Of a stretch of 64,000 nt of DNA, positions 44,799 through 55,961 are shown piece by piece. Source of the DNA: Schistosoma haematobium (Eukaryota > Platyhelminthes > Trematoda > Strigeidida > Schistosomatidae). How positions within the stretch are numbered: the first letter of the stretch is position 1; the number at the start of each line of letters is the position of its first letter. The stretch is from contig NC_067197.1 of the NCBI RefSeq assembly GCF_000699445.3, positions 5,090,152 to 5,154,151 of the forward strand, written 5' to 3'. The position numbers and the translations under genes are program-made. A model generated the notes under the pieces. It was not told where the DNA came from. It ran no database searches and saw only the letters and a program-made list of their open reading frames with translations.

Positions 44799-45367
44799 CA
44801 AGGTTCGAAATCTGGGCTATGAACAAGGAAGACGATGAGGATGTTAATATTGTGGCACACTTCCTCACATTCATCGGAAAAGAAGCATATAGCCTAATGA
44901 AAACTCTGGCATTACCAGAAAAGCCCATTTCGCTTCCCTATACAACTCTCAAGGAACTGCTGCTAGACTATGTTAAGTATACAAATTTCGAACGCAGTAA
45001 AGGAGGAAGATTTCGTAAAATGATTCATGAGGATATAAAAAATTCCACTACCTTACGTCATCCCAACCCAGTTCATACTCAAGATTATGCAGACAATTCA
45101 TTGAGGAGTTGCAATGCATTTCACGAAGATGGGCACAAGTTTAGTCAGTGTTTGTCCTGTGGCAAGTTCCACTCTTTTAATTCATGCAAATTTCGTAATT
45201 CCAAGTGCTTTAAATGTGGTGATATTGGACATATTCAGTCAGTCTGTAATACTTATGTTCATCTTATTGCAACTAATATCCCAAGCTGCCAGCTTTGGGG
45301 AAATTTTGGGAAAAATCCTCAAAATGTTCGTAGCGCATTTTTGCACACTAACATTTCATCTACATAA
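44795..45367 (+). pseudogene. gag-like middle block with two zinc knuckles, unit 1 (open)
   Basis: Genuine coding starts after the hairpin at about 44801. The capsid-like helix region is RFEIWAMNKEDD..HFLTFIGKEAY..LKELLLDYVKY. Two Cys/His clusters follow: CLSCGKFHSFNSC (C-X2-C-X3-H-X4-C) and CFKCGDIGHIQSVC (canonical C-X2-C-X4-H-X4-C), the nucleic-acid-binding knuckles of retrotransposon gags. The last ~30 codons, from 45280 on, are translated hairpin-2 sequence. Unlike most units there is no frameshift in this block. No protease or RT follows anywhere in the unit, so this is a gag-only element or a gag-derived gene. I do not know the parent family. Confidence 0.75.
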
Positions 45368-45827
45368 TATAAATAAGCCTCAAAGTAGTAAATTTGAATA
45401 AATAAATTTACATTTTAATTCAATACAGACTTTTGGTGAGGGATAGTCTATCGAATTTCAGGTCTTGTTTTAATACATCAACAAACAGATAGTAGACAAA
45501 GAGTTGTCGGTTGTAAACCACCCCCAAAGTGATATAACTTTTATCGTGTCCGTTTCCCTTTCACCTGGCTTCGCAGGCTTTATCAGACGTAACCGTAGTT
45601 TCTTTGTTCTTTTGTATATTGTTTTATACTACTTACCAAAATTCAGTAGTCAGTTGTATTCCCAATAACTTCAGTTCACTTTGGGGATTTCCCCAGGTCG
45701 GGGGAAATTTTGGGTTTTTCGTCTCATTTCCCTAAATTTCCCCAAAATTCACTATAGCGGCTTCCCCAAAATCTCCCCGAAATTTCCCCAAAATGGACCA
45801 AATTTTCCCCAAAGTTGGCAGCTTGGG
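45280..45827. mobile_element. site-2 hairpin element with nested ~350-bp insert, unit 1
   Basis: Left end CCCAAGCTGCC at 45280 and right end GGCAGCTTGGG ending 45827, flanked by AT on both sides (aatat/attaa). The left ~45 bp and the right ~150 bp are recognisable hairpin-element sequence. Between them (about 45325-45678) lies unrelated non-coding DNA with a TATA-like tataaataag and an aataaataaa, suggesting a nested solo LTR or similar insertion. Removing the whole element and one AT leaves the gag-like frame open. Confidence 0.7.
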
Positions 45828-46511
45828 ATTAAGACTTGTAATTCTGATTCTACTGAGTCGAGTATTTATAATGATGATTTGTCTTTGTCAACGATTACAA
45901 CAGACAATGTAGAGTCACAAAGTAGTTCAGAGTTAAATGAAATTCAGAATTCTTGCGAAACAACAGTTTCTAACCAATCGATTTATCAGATTTCTCATGT
46001 CATTGTACCAAATATGGCTTTTCCTAATGATTCATATATTTCTGATGAAATTTCTTACAAATCTGAAGAAAATATGTTGAGTGAACATAATTATGATCGA
46101 AAACCTGATGTATTTTTGATAGATGCTGATTTTTCTAATGATCCTTTAATCTTCAATGACATTCTTAATGAATTCGAGGAAACTATTCCAGAAGAGTCAA
46201 GTCTTGATGTCATACCAAATATTATTTGTCCCCATAATTCATTTGTTTCTTGTGGGAAGCTTGTTCAATGCGAAGCACGAGTATTAAATGAGCTCCATTC
46301 TGATTACAATTCAGATTATTTCACATCAATTGCTGTTAATCCTTATCACAAATTCACTTCCAATGTATACTCCAATCAATGTGAGAAATATGTTTTAGAC
46401 GAAGTCACATTATTCATAACTTGGGGATATAAAGATCCAACATTATTTCGTGGGGAGGATAGTGTTCAAATTCTAGATATTAATGATTTCAGTACAAAAC
46501 CAACATGCTGA
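45681..46511 (+). pseudogene. gag-like C-terminal acidic block, unit 1
   Basis: The genuine part begins after hairpin 2 at about 45826 (IKTCNSDSTESSIYNDDLSL). About 225 codons rich in Ser, Asn, Asp and Glu contain a repeated pattern of SNDP/FNDI and the cysteine-bearing NIICPHNSFVSCGKLVQCEA segment. They end KDPTLFRGEDSVQILDINDF...TKPTC at a TGA. It follows the zinc knuckles in the same frame once hairpin 2 is discounted. The function of this tail is unknown. There is no similarity I can name to proteases. Confidence 0.7.
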
Positions 46512-46703
46512 TTGTATGCAATTCCAGGTGAGTCTGTTCCGATTTCGTTTGTTAATTCCAATACTAATGAGCACATTCTAGATACTACAAAGTTTCTATC
46601 CAATACAATGTCGGACAGACTCAGGATGAACTTAAGAAGAAGACGTAAAACCGATTACAAATACTTTTACTCCTATTTAAGCTGTGGCGGATGTGGTGTT
46701 TGA
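46512..46703 (+). pseudogene. in-frame continuation after TGA, unit 1
   Basis: Directly after the TGA at 46509-46511, the same frame stays open for 63 codons (LYAIPGESVPISFVNS ... NLRRRRKTDYKYF ... SCGGCGV) and ends where the next repeat unit begins. It has no ATG start, so it would be made only by stop-codon readthrough or as part of an ancestral longer protein. The basic RRRR run and the Cys-rich end are conserved in all units. Confidence 0.5.
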
Positions 46704-46934
46704 ATGAACTAATGATACGTTTGTACTTGTTGAATGCTTGATTTCGAATTCCAAATACAATACATTCGTTTTGCTTGTGTCTCACTTCTTAATTCAATTG
46801 CGTTAATTCTGGGACTCTTAGTTCGTGCTATAATTCAAATAATTCAAAGCGTTATATTGGCGTCTCGATGGAGCCTGTAATGGAAAAGTTAGATATTCAT
46901 TCAACTTCGGAAGCTTTTGAAGATTACTTTGAAA

Positions 46935-47115
46935 CCCAAGCTGCCAACTTTGGGGAAAATTTGGCCAATTTTGGGGAAATTTTGGGGACATTCAGGGAAA
47001 ACCCCAAGTGAAAAACCTTCCCTAATGTTTTGGGGAAATTTTGAATTTTTCGTCTCATTTCCCCAAAATTTACTATAGCGGCTTCCACAAAATTTCCCCA
47101 AAGCTGGCAGCTTGG
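46935..47115. mobile_element. site-1 hairpin element, common form (unit 2)
   Basis: Ends CCCAAGCTGCC (46935) and GGCAGCTTGG (to 47115), inserted between FEDYFE and RFEIWAM codons. The flank tttgaaa/aaggttc implies a 2-bp AA duplication. The interior reads ccaattttggggaaattttg then a gtgaaaaacc centre, and the right half carries the complementary ccccaaaa words, so the whole can fold on itself. The same element occurs at the same site in units 3-9 (right ends near 49430, 51746, 54063, 56378, 58695, 61011, 63327). Confidence 0.8.
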
Positions 47116-48826
47116 CAAGGTTCGAAATCTGGGCTATGAACAAGGAAGACGATGAGGATGTTAATATTGTGGCACACTTCCTCACATTCATCGGAAAAGA
47201 AGCATATAGCCTAATGAAAACTCTGGCATTACCAGAAAAGCCCATTTCGCTTCCCTATACAACTCTCAAGGAACTGCTGCTAGACTATGTTAAGTATACA
47301 AATTTCGAACGCAGTAAAGGAGGAAGATTTCGTAAAATGATTCATGAGGATATAAAAATTCCACTACCTTACGTCATCCCAACCCAGTTCATACTCAAGA
47401 TTATGCAGACAATTCATTGAGGAGTTGCAATGCATTTCACGAAGATGGGCACAAGTTTAGTCAGTGTTTGTCCTGTGGCAAGTTCCACTCTTTTAATTCA
47501 TGCAAATTTCGTAATTCCAAGTGCTTTAAATGTGGTGATATTGGACATATTCAGTCAGTCTGTAATACTTATGTTCATCTTATTGCAACTAATATCCCAA
47601 GCTGCCAGCTTTGGGGAAATTTTGGGAAAAATCCTCAAAATGTTCGTAGCGCATTTTTGCACACTAACATTTCATCTACATAATATAAATAAGCCTCAAA
47701 GTAGTAAATTTGAATAAATAAATTTACATTTTAATTCAATACAGACTTTTGGTGAGGGATAGTCTATCGAATTTCAGGTCTTGTTTTAATACATCAACAA
47801 ACAGATAGTAGACAAAGAGTTGTCGGTTGTAAACCACCCCCAAAGTGATATAACTTTTATCGTGTCCGTTTCCCTTTCACCTGGCTTCGCAGGCTTTATC
47901 AGACGTAACCGTAGTTTCTTTGTTCTTTTGTATATTGTTTTATACTACTTACCAAAATTCAGTAGTCAGTTGTATTCCCAATAACTTCAGTTCACTTTGG
48001 GGATTTCCCAGGTCGGGGGAAATTTTGGGTTTTTCGTCTCATTTCCCTAAATTTCCCCAAAATTCACTATAGCGGCTTCCCCAAAATCTCCCCGAAATTT
48101 CCCCAAAATGGACCAAATTTTCCCCAAAGTTGGCAGCTTGGGATTAAGACTTGTAATTCTGATTCTACTGAGTCGAGTATTTATAATGATGATTTGTCTT
48201 TGTCAACGATTACAACAGACAATGTAGAGTCACAAAGTAGTTCAGAGTTAAATGAAATTCAGAATTCTTGCGAAACAACAGTTTCTAACCAATCGATTTA
48301 TCAGATTTCTCATGTCATTGTACCAAATATGGCTTTTCCTAATGATTCATATATTTCTGATGAAATTTCTTACAAATCTGAAGAAAATATGTTGAGTGAA
48401 CATAATTATGATCGAAAACCTGATGTATTTTTGATAGATGCTGATTTTTCTAATGATCCTTTAATCTTCAATGACATTCTTAATGAATTCGAGGAAACTA
48501 TTCCAGAAGAGTCAAGTCTTGATGTCATACCAAATATTATTTGTCCCCATAATTCATTTGTTTCTTGTGGGAAGCTTGTTCAATGCGAAGCACGAGTATT
48601 AAATGAGCTCCATTCTGATTACAATTCAGATTATTTCACATCAATTGCTGTTAATCCTTATCACAAATTCACTTCCAATGTATACTCCAATCAATGTGAG
48701 AAATATGTTTTAGACGAAGTCACATTATTCATAACTTGGGGATATAAAGATCCAACATTATTTCGTGGGGAGGATAGTGTTCAAATTCTAGATATTAATG
48801 ATTTCAGTACAAAACCAACATGCTGA
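47112..48826 (+). pseudogene. gag-like gene remnant, unit 2
   Basis: Same layout as unit 1. The middle block is split into an N part (47112-47420) and a zinc-knuckle part (47417-47683) by the one-base loss at the A tract near 47356. The C-terminal acidic block (genuine from about 48141) stays open to the TGA at 48824-48826, and the 63-codon continuation ends at 49018. Confidence 0.75.
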
Positions 48827-49014
48827 TTGTATGCAATTCCAGGTGAGTCTGTTCCGATTTCGTTTGTTAATTCCAATACTAATGAGCACATTCTAGATAC
48901 TACAAAGTTTCTATCCAATACAATGTCGGACAGACTCAGGATGAACTTAAGAAGAAGACGTAAAACCGATTACAAATACTTTTACTCCTATTTAAGCTGT
49001 GGCGGATGTGGTGT

Positions 49015-51328
49015 TTGAATGAACTAATGATACGTTTGTACTTGTTGAATGCTTGATTTCGAATTCCAAATACAATACATTCGTTTTTGCTTGTGTCTCA
49101 CTTCTTAATTCAATTGCGTTAATTCTGGGACTCTTAGTTCGTGCTATAATTCAAATAATTCAAAGCGTTATATTGGCGTCTCGATGGAGCCTGTAATGGA
49201 AAAGTTAGATATTCATTCAACTTCGGAAGCTTTTGAAGATTACTTTGAAACCCAAGCTGCCAACTTTGGGGAAAATTTGGCCAATTTTGGGAAATTTTGG
49301 GGACATTCAGGGAAAACCCCAAGTGAAAAACCTTCCCTAATGTTTTGGGGAAATTTTGAATTTTTCGTCTCATTTCCCCAAAATTTACTATAGCGGCTTC
49401 CACAAAATTTCCCCAAAGCTGGCAGCTTGGCAAGGTTCGAAATCTGGGCTATGAACAAGGAAGACGATGAGGATGTTAATATTGTGGCACACTTCCTCAC
49501 ATTCATCGGAAAAGAAGCATATAGCCTAATGAAAACTCTGGCATTACCAGAAAAGCCCATTTCGCTTCCCTATACAACTCTCAAGGAACTGCTGCTAGAC
49601 TATGTTAAGTATACAAATTTCGAACGCAGTAAAGGAGGAAGATTTCGTAAAATGATTCATGAGGATATAAAAATTCCACTACCTTACGTCATCCCAACCC
49701 AGTTCATACTCAAGATTATGCAGACAATTCATTGAGGAGTTGCAATGCATTTCACGAAGATGGGCACAAGTTTAGTCAGTGTTTGTCCTGTGGCAAGTTC
49801 CACTCTTTTAATTCATGCAAATTTCGTAATTCCAAGTGCTTTAAATGTGGTGATATTGGACATATTCAGTCAGTCTGTAATACTTATGTTCATCTTATTG
49901 CAACTAATATCCCAAGCTGCCAGCTTTGGGGAAATTTTGGGAAAAATCCTCAAAATGTTCGTAGCGCATTTTTGCACACTAACATTTCATCTACATAATA
50001 TAAATAAGCCTCAAAGTAGTAAATTTGAATAAATAAATTTACATTTTAATTCAATACAGACTTTTGGTGAGGGATAGTCTATCGAATTTCAGGTCTTGTT
50101 TTAATACATCAACAAACAGATAGTAGACAAAGAGTTGTCGGTTGTAAACCACCCCCAAAGTGATATAACTTTTATCGTGTCCGTTTCCCTTTCACCTGGC
50201 TTCGCAGGCTTTATCAGACGTAACCGTAGTTTCTTTGTTCTTTTGTATATTGTTTTATACTACTTACCAAAATTCAGTAGTCAGTTGTATTCCCAATAAC
50301 TTCAGTTCACTTTGGGGATTTCCCAGGTCGGGGAAATTTTGGGTTTTTCGTCTCATTTCCCTAAATTTCCCCAAAATTCACTATAGCGGCTTCCCCAAAA
50401 TCTCCCCGAAATTTCCCCAAAATGGACCAAATTTTCCCCAAAGTTGGCAGCTTGGGATTAAGACTTGTAATTCTGATTCTACTGAGTCGAGTATTTATAA
50501 TGATGATTTGTCTTTGTCAACGATTACAACAGACAATGTAGAGTCACAAAGTAGTTCAGAGTTAAATGAAATTCAGAATTCTTGCGAAACAACAGTTTCT
50601 AACCAATCGATTTATCAGATTTCTCATGTCATTGTACCAAATATGGCTTTTCCTAATGATTCATATATTTCTGATGAAATTTCTTACAAATCTGAAGAAA
50701 ATATGTTGAGTGAACATAATTATGATCGAAAACCTGATGTATTTTTGATAGATGCTGATTTTTCTAATGATCCTTTAATCTTCAATGACATTCTTAATGA
50801 ATTCGAGGAAACTATTCCAGAAGAGTCAAGTCTTGATGTCATACCAAATATTATTTGTCCCCATAATTCATTTGTTTCTTGTGGGAAGCTTGTTCAATGC
50901 GAAGCACGAGTATTAAATGAGCTCCATTCTGATTACAATTCAGATTATTTCACATCAATTGCTGTTAATCCTTATCACAAATTCACTTCCAATGTATACT
51001 CCAATCAATGTGAGAAATATGTTTTAGACGAAGTCACATTATTCATAACTTGGGGATATAAAGATCCAACATTATTTCGTGGGGAGGATAGTGTTCAAAT
51101 TCTAGATATTAATGATTTCAGTACAAAACCAACATGCTGATTGTATGCAATTCCAGGTGAGTCTGTTCCGATTTCGTTTGTTAATTCCAATACTAATGAG
51201 CACATTCTAGATACTACAAAGTTTCTATCCAATACAATGTCGGACAGACTCAGGATGAACTTAAGAAGAAGACGTAAAACCGATTACAAATACTTTTACT
51301 CCTATTTAAGCTGTGGCGGATGTGGTGT
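49015..51328 (+). repeat. array unit 3 (2314 bp)
   Basis: Site-1 hairpin at 49251-49430, one G shorter in a G-run. The 5' region has a T-rich cattcgtttttgc variant shared with unit 9. The C-terminal block is of type c (ggatttcccaggtcggggaaa), which opens a longer upstream frame from 50235. Confidence 0.95.
49427..51140 (+). pseudogene. gag-like gene remnant, unit 3
   Basis: The middle block is frameshifted as in unit 2 (49427-49735 and 49732-49998). The C-terminal block is open to the TGA at 51138-51140, followed by the 63-codon continuation to 51332. The type-c hairpin change joins the C-terminal frame to non-coding sequence upstream, giving a 301-codon frame that is not thought to be a real protein. 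Confidence 0.75.
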
Positions 51329-53646
51329 TTGAATGAACTAATGATACGTTTGTACTTGTTGAATGCTTGATTTCGAATTCCAAATACAATACATTCGTTT
51401 GTGCTTGTGTCTCACTTCTTAATTCAATTGCGTTAATTCTGGGACTCTTAGTTCGTGCTATAATTCAAATAATTCAAAGCGTTATATTGGCGTCTCGATG
51501 GAGCCTGTAATGGAAAAGTTAGATATTCATTCAACTTCGGAAGCTTTTGAAGATTACTTTGAAACCCAAGCTGCCAACTTTGGGGAAAATTTGGCCAATT
51601 TTGGGGAAATTTTGGGGACATTCAGGGGAAAACCCCAAGTGAAAAACCTTCCCTAATGTTTTGGGGAAATTTTGAATTTTTCGTCTCATTTCCCCAAAAT
51701 TTACTATAGCGGCTTCCACAAAATTTCCCCAAAGCTGGCAGCTTGGCAAGGTTCGAAATCTGGGCTATGAACAAGGAAGACGATGAGGATGTTAATATTG
51801 TGGCACACTTCCTCACATTCATCGGAAAAGAAGCATATAGCCTAATGAAAACTCTGGCATTACCAGAAAAGCCCATTTCGCTTCCCTATACAACTCTCAA
51901 GGAACTGCTGCTAGACTATGTTAAGTATACAAATTTCGAACGCAGTAAAGGAGGAAGATTTCGTAAAATGATTCATGAGGATATAAAAATTCCACTACCT
52001 TACGTCATCCCAACCCAGTTCATACTCAAGATTATGCAGACAATTCATTGAGGAGTTGCAATGCATTTCACGAAGATGGGCACAAGTTTAGTCAGTGTTT
52101 GTCCTGTGGCAAGTTCCACTCTTTTAATTCATGCAAATTTCGTAATTCCAAGTGCTTTAAATGTGGTGATATTGGACATATTCAGTCAGTCTGTAATACT
52201 TATGTTCATCTTATTGCAACTAATATCCCAAGCTGCCAGCTTTGGGGAAATTTTGGGAAAAATCCTCAAAATGTTCGTAGCGCATTTTTGCACACTAACA
52301 TTTCATCTACATAATATAAATAAGCCTCAAAGTAGTAAATTTGAATAAATAAATTTACATTTTAATTCAATACAGACTTTTGGTGAGGGATAGTCTATCG
52401 AATTTCAGGTCTTGTTTTAATACATCAACAAACAGATAGTAGACAAAGAGTTGTCGGTTGTAAACCACCCCCAAAGTGATATAACTTTTATCGTGTCCGT
52501 TTCCCTTTCACCTGGCTTCGCAGGCTTTATCAGACGTAACCGTAGTTTCTTTGTTCTTTTGTATATTGTTTTATACTACTTACCAAAATTCAGTAGTCAG
52601 TTGTATTCCCAATAACTTCAGTTCACTTTGGGGATTTCCCCAGGTCGGGGGAAATTTTGGGTTTTTCGTCTCATTTCCCTAAATTTCCCCAAAATTCACT
52701 ATAGCGGCTTCCCCAAAATCTCCCCGAAATTTCCCCAAAATGGACCAAATTTTCCCCAAAGTTGGCAGCTTGGGATTAAGACTTGTAATTCTGATTCTAC
52801 TGAGTCGAGTATTTATAATGATGATTTGTCTTTGTCAACGATTACAACAGACAATGTAGAGTCACAAAGTAGTTCAGAGTTAAATGAAATTCAGAATTCT
52901 TGCGAAACAACAGTTTCTAACCAATCGATTTATCAGATTTCTCATGTCATTGTACCAAATATGGCTTTTCCTAATGATTCATATATTTCTGATGAAATTT
53001 CTTACAAATCTGAAGAAAATATGTTGAGTGAATATAATTATGATCGAAAACCTGATGTATTTTTGATAGATGCTGATTTTTCTAATGATCCTTTAATCTT
53101 CAATGACATTCTTAATGAATTCGAGGAAACTATTCCAGAAGAGTCAAGTCTTGATGTCATACCAAATATTATTTGTCCCCATAATTCATTTGTTTCTTGT
53201 GGGAAGCTTGTTCAATGCGAAGCACGAGTATTAAATGAGCTCCATTCTGATTACAATTCAGATTATTTCACATCAATTGCTGTTAATCCTTATCACAAAT
53301 TCACTTCCAATGTATACTCCAATCAATGTGAGAAATATGTTTTAGACGAAGTCACATTATTCATAACTTGGGGATATAAAGATCCAACATTATTTCGTGG
53401 GGAGGATAGTGTTCAAATTCTAGATATTAATGATTTCAGTACAAAACCAACATGCTGATTGTATGCAATTCCAGGTGAGTCTGTTCCGATTTCGTTTGTT
53501 AATTCCAATACTAATGAGCACATTCTAGATATTACAAAGTTTCTATCCAATACAATGTCGGACAGACTCAGGATGAACTTAAGAAGAAGACGTAAAACCG
53601 ATTACAAATACTTTTACTCCTATTTAAGCTGTGGCGGATGTGGTGT
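51329..53646 (+). repeat. array unit 4 (2318 bp)
   Basis: The site-1 hairpin ends at 51746 and has an extra G (cattcaggggaaaacc). The C-terminal block is type a with His-to-Tyr (SEYNYD), a change shared with unit 6. The 3' frame has Thr-to-Ile (ILDITKF), shared with unit 5. Confidence 0.95.
51743..53458 (+). pseudogene. gag-like gene remnant, unit 4
   Basis: Middle block frameshifted (51743-52051, 52048-52314). Acidic block open through 53458, continuation to 53650. Confidence 0.75.
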
Positions 53647-55961
53647 TTGAATGAACTAATGATACGTTTGTACTTGTTGAATGCTTGATTTCGAATTCCA
53701 AATACAATACATTCGTTTGTGCTTGTGTCTCACTTCTTAATTCAATTGCGTTAATTCTGGGACTCTTAGTTCGTGCTATAATTCAAATAATTCAAAGCGT
53801 TATATTGGCGTCTCGATGGAGCCTGTAATGGAAAAGTTAGATATTCATTCAACTTCGGAAGCTTTTGAAGATTACTTTGAAACCCAAGCTGCCAACTTTG
53901 GGGAAAATTTGGCCAATTTTGGGGAAATTTTGGGGACATTCAGGGAAAACCCCAAGTGAAAAACCTTCCCTAATGTTTTGGGGAAATTTTGAATTTTTCG
54001 TCTCATTTCCCCAAAATTTACTATAGCGGCTTCCACAAAATTTCCCCAAAGCTGGCAGCTTGGCAAGGTTCGAAATCTGGGCTATGAACAAGGAAGACGA
54101 TGAGGATGTTAATATTGTGGCACACTTCCTCACATTCATCGGAAAAGAAGCATATAGCCTAATGAAAACTCTGGCATTACCAGAAAAGCCCATTTCGCTT
54201 CCCTATACAACTCTCAAGGAACTGCTGCTAGACTATGTTAAGTATACAAATTTCGAACGCAGTAAAGGAGGAAGATTTCGTAAAATGATTCATGAGGATA
54301 TAAAAATTCCACTACCTTACGTCATCCCAACCCAGTTCATACTCAAGATTATGCAGACAATTCATTGAGGAGTTGCAATGCATTTCACGAAGACGGGCAC
54401 AAGTTTAGTCAGTGTTTGTCCTGTGGCAAGTTCCACTCTTTAATTCATGTAAATGTCGTAATTCTAAGTGCTTTAAATGTGGTGATATTGGACATATTCA
54501 GTCAGTCTGTAATACAAATGTTCATCTTATTGCAACTAATATCCCAAGCTGCCAGCTTTGGGGAAATTTTGGGAAAAATCCTCAAAATGTTCGTAGCGCA
54601 TTTTTGCACACTAACATTTCATCTACATAATATAAATAAGCCTCAAAGTAGTAAATTTGAATAAATAAATTTACATTTTAATTCAATACAGACTTTTGGT
54701 GAGGGATAGTCTATCGAATTTCAGGTCTTGTTTTAATACATCAACAAACAGATAGTAGACAAAGAGTTGTCGGTTGTAAACCACCCCCAAAGTGATATAA
54801 CTTTTATCGTGTCCGTTTCCCTTTCACCTGGCTTCGCAGGCTTTATCAGACGTAACCGTAGTTTCTTTGTTCTTTTGTATATTGTTTTATACTACTTACC
54901 AAAATTCAGTAGTCAGTTGTATTCCCAATAACTTCAGTTCACTTTGGGGATTTCCCAGGTCGGGGGAAATTTTGGGTTTTTCGTCTCATTTCCCTAAATT
55001 TCCCCAAAATTCACTATAGCGGCTTCCCCAAAATCTCCCCGAAATTTCCCCAAAATGGACCAAATTTTCCCCAAAGTTGGCAGCTTGGGATTAAGACTTG
55101 TAATTCTGATTCTACTGAGTCGAGTATTTATAATGATGATTTGTCTTTGTCAACGATTACAACAGACAATGTAGAGTCACAAAGTAGTTCAGAGTTAAAT
55201 GAAATTCAGAATTCTTGCGAAACAACAGTTTCTAACCAATCGATTTATCAGATTTCTCATGTCATTGTACCAAATATGGCTTTTCCTAATGATTCATATA
55301 TTTCTGATGAAATTTCTTACAAATCTGAAGAAAATATGTTGAGTGAACATAATTATGATCGAAAACCTGATGTATTTTTGATAGATGCTGATTTTTCTAA
55401 TGATCCTTTAATCTTCAATGACATTCTTAATGAATTCGAGGAAACTATTCCAGAAGAGTCAAGTCTTGATGTCATACCAAATATTATTTGTCCCCATAAT
55501 TCATTTGTTTCTTGTGGGAAGCTTGTTCAATGCGAAGCACGAGTATTAAATGAGCTCCATTCTGATTACAATTCAGATTATTTCACATCAATTGCTGTTA
55601 ATCCTTATCACAAATTCACTTCCAATGTATACTCCAATCAATGTGAGAAATATGTTTTAGACGAAGTCACATTATTCATAACTTGGGGATATAAAGATCC
55701 AACATTATTTCGTGGGGAGGATAGTGTTCAAATTCTAGATATTAATGATTTCAGTACAAAACCAACATGCTGATTGTATGCAATTCCAGGTGAGTCTGTT
55801 CCGATTTCGTTTGTTAATTCCAATACTAATGAGCACATTCTAGATATTACAAAGTTTCTATCCAATACAATGTCGGACAGACTCAGGATGAACTTAAGAA
55901 GAAGACGTAAAACCGATTACAAATACTTTTACTCCTATTTAAGCTGTGGCGGATGTGGTGT
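53647..55961 (+). repeat. array unit 5 (2315 bp)
   Basis: C-terminal block type b. The knuckle region carries private changes (agacgggcac, cactctttaattcatgtaaatgtcg, aatacaaatgttc) including a further one-base loss. Confidence 0.95.
54060..55773 (+). pseudogene. gag-like gene remnant, unit 5
   Basis: Middle block frameshifted at the A tract and again in the first zinc knuckle (loss of one T near 54440), leaving the canonical CFKCGDIGHIQSVC knuckle in a separate frame (54412-54630). Acidic block open to 55773, continuation to 55965. Confidence 0.75.

Larger units (their letters stand above)
44371..46699 (+). repeat. array unit 1 (edge unit, 2329 bp)
   Basis: It retains the six-A tract in the gag-like middle block, so that block stays open for 190 codons. 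Its site-1 hairpin element is the odd one: inverted relative to all others and clearly diverged. The C-terminal block is of type a (ggatttccccaggtcgggggaaa). Confidence 0.9.
46700..49014 (+). repeat. array unit 2 (2315 bp)
   Basis: Site-1 hairpin at 46935-47115 (about 180 bp, common orientation) and site-2 composite at 47596-48142. The middle gag-like block is frameshifted by loss of one A (ataaaaattcc). The C-terminal block is of type b (ggatttcccaggtcggggg). Confidence 0.95.

Noticed and set aside
45114..45401. 95-codon plus-strand frame overlapping the zinc-knuckle block in each unit
   Set aside because: Alternate-frame shadow. The Cys/His knuckle pattern exists only in the other frame.
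46949..47000. TTTTGGGG words as telomeric repeats or ciliate contamination
   Set aside because: Words are irregular, occur in both orientations inside defined insertions, and the surrounding sequence is typical schistosome repeat DNA.
46901..47245. Long minus-strand frame across the hairpin and gag-like region in each unit (about 106-114 codons)
   Set aside because: It is the antisense shadow of the gag-like block and the palindromic hairpin. Its composition (GKF, FPK, NFG words) is just translated G/C-run repeats, and it has no motif.
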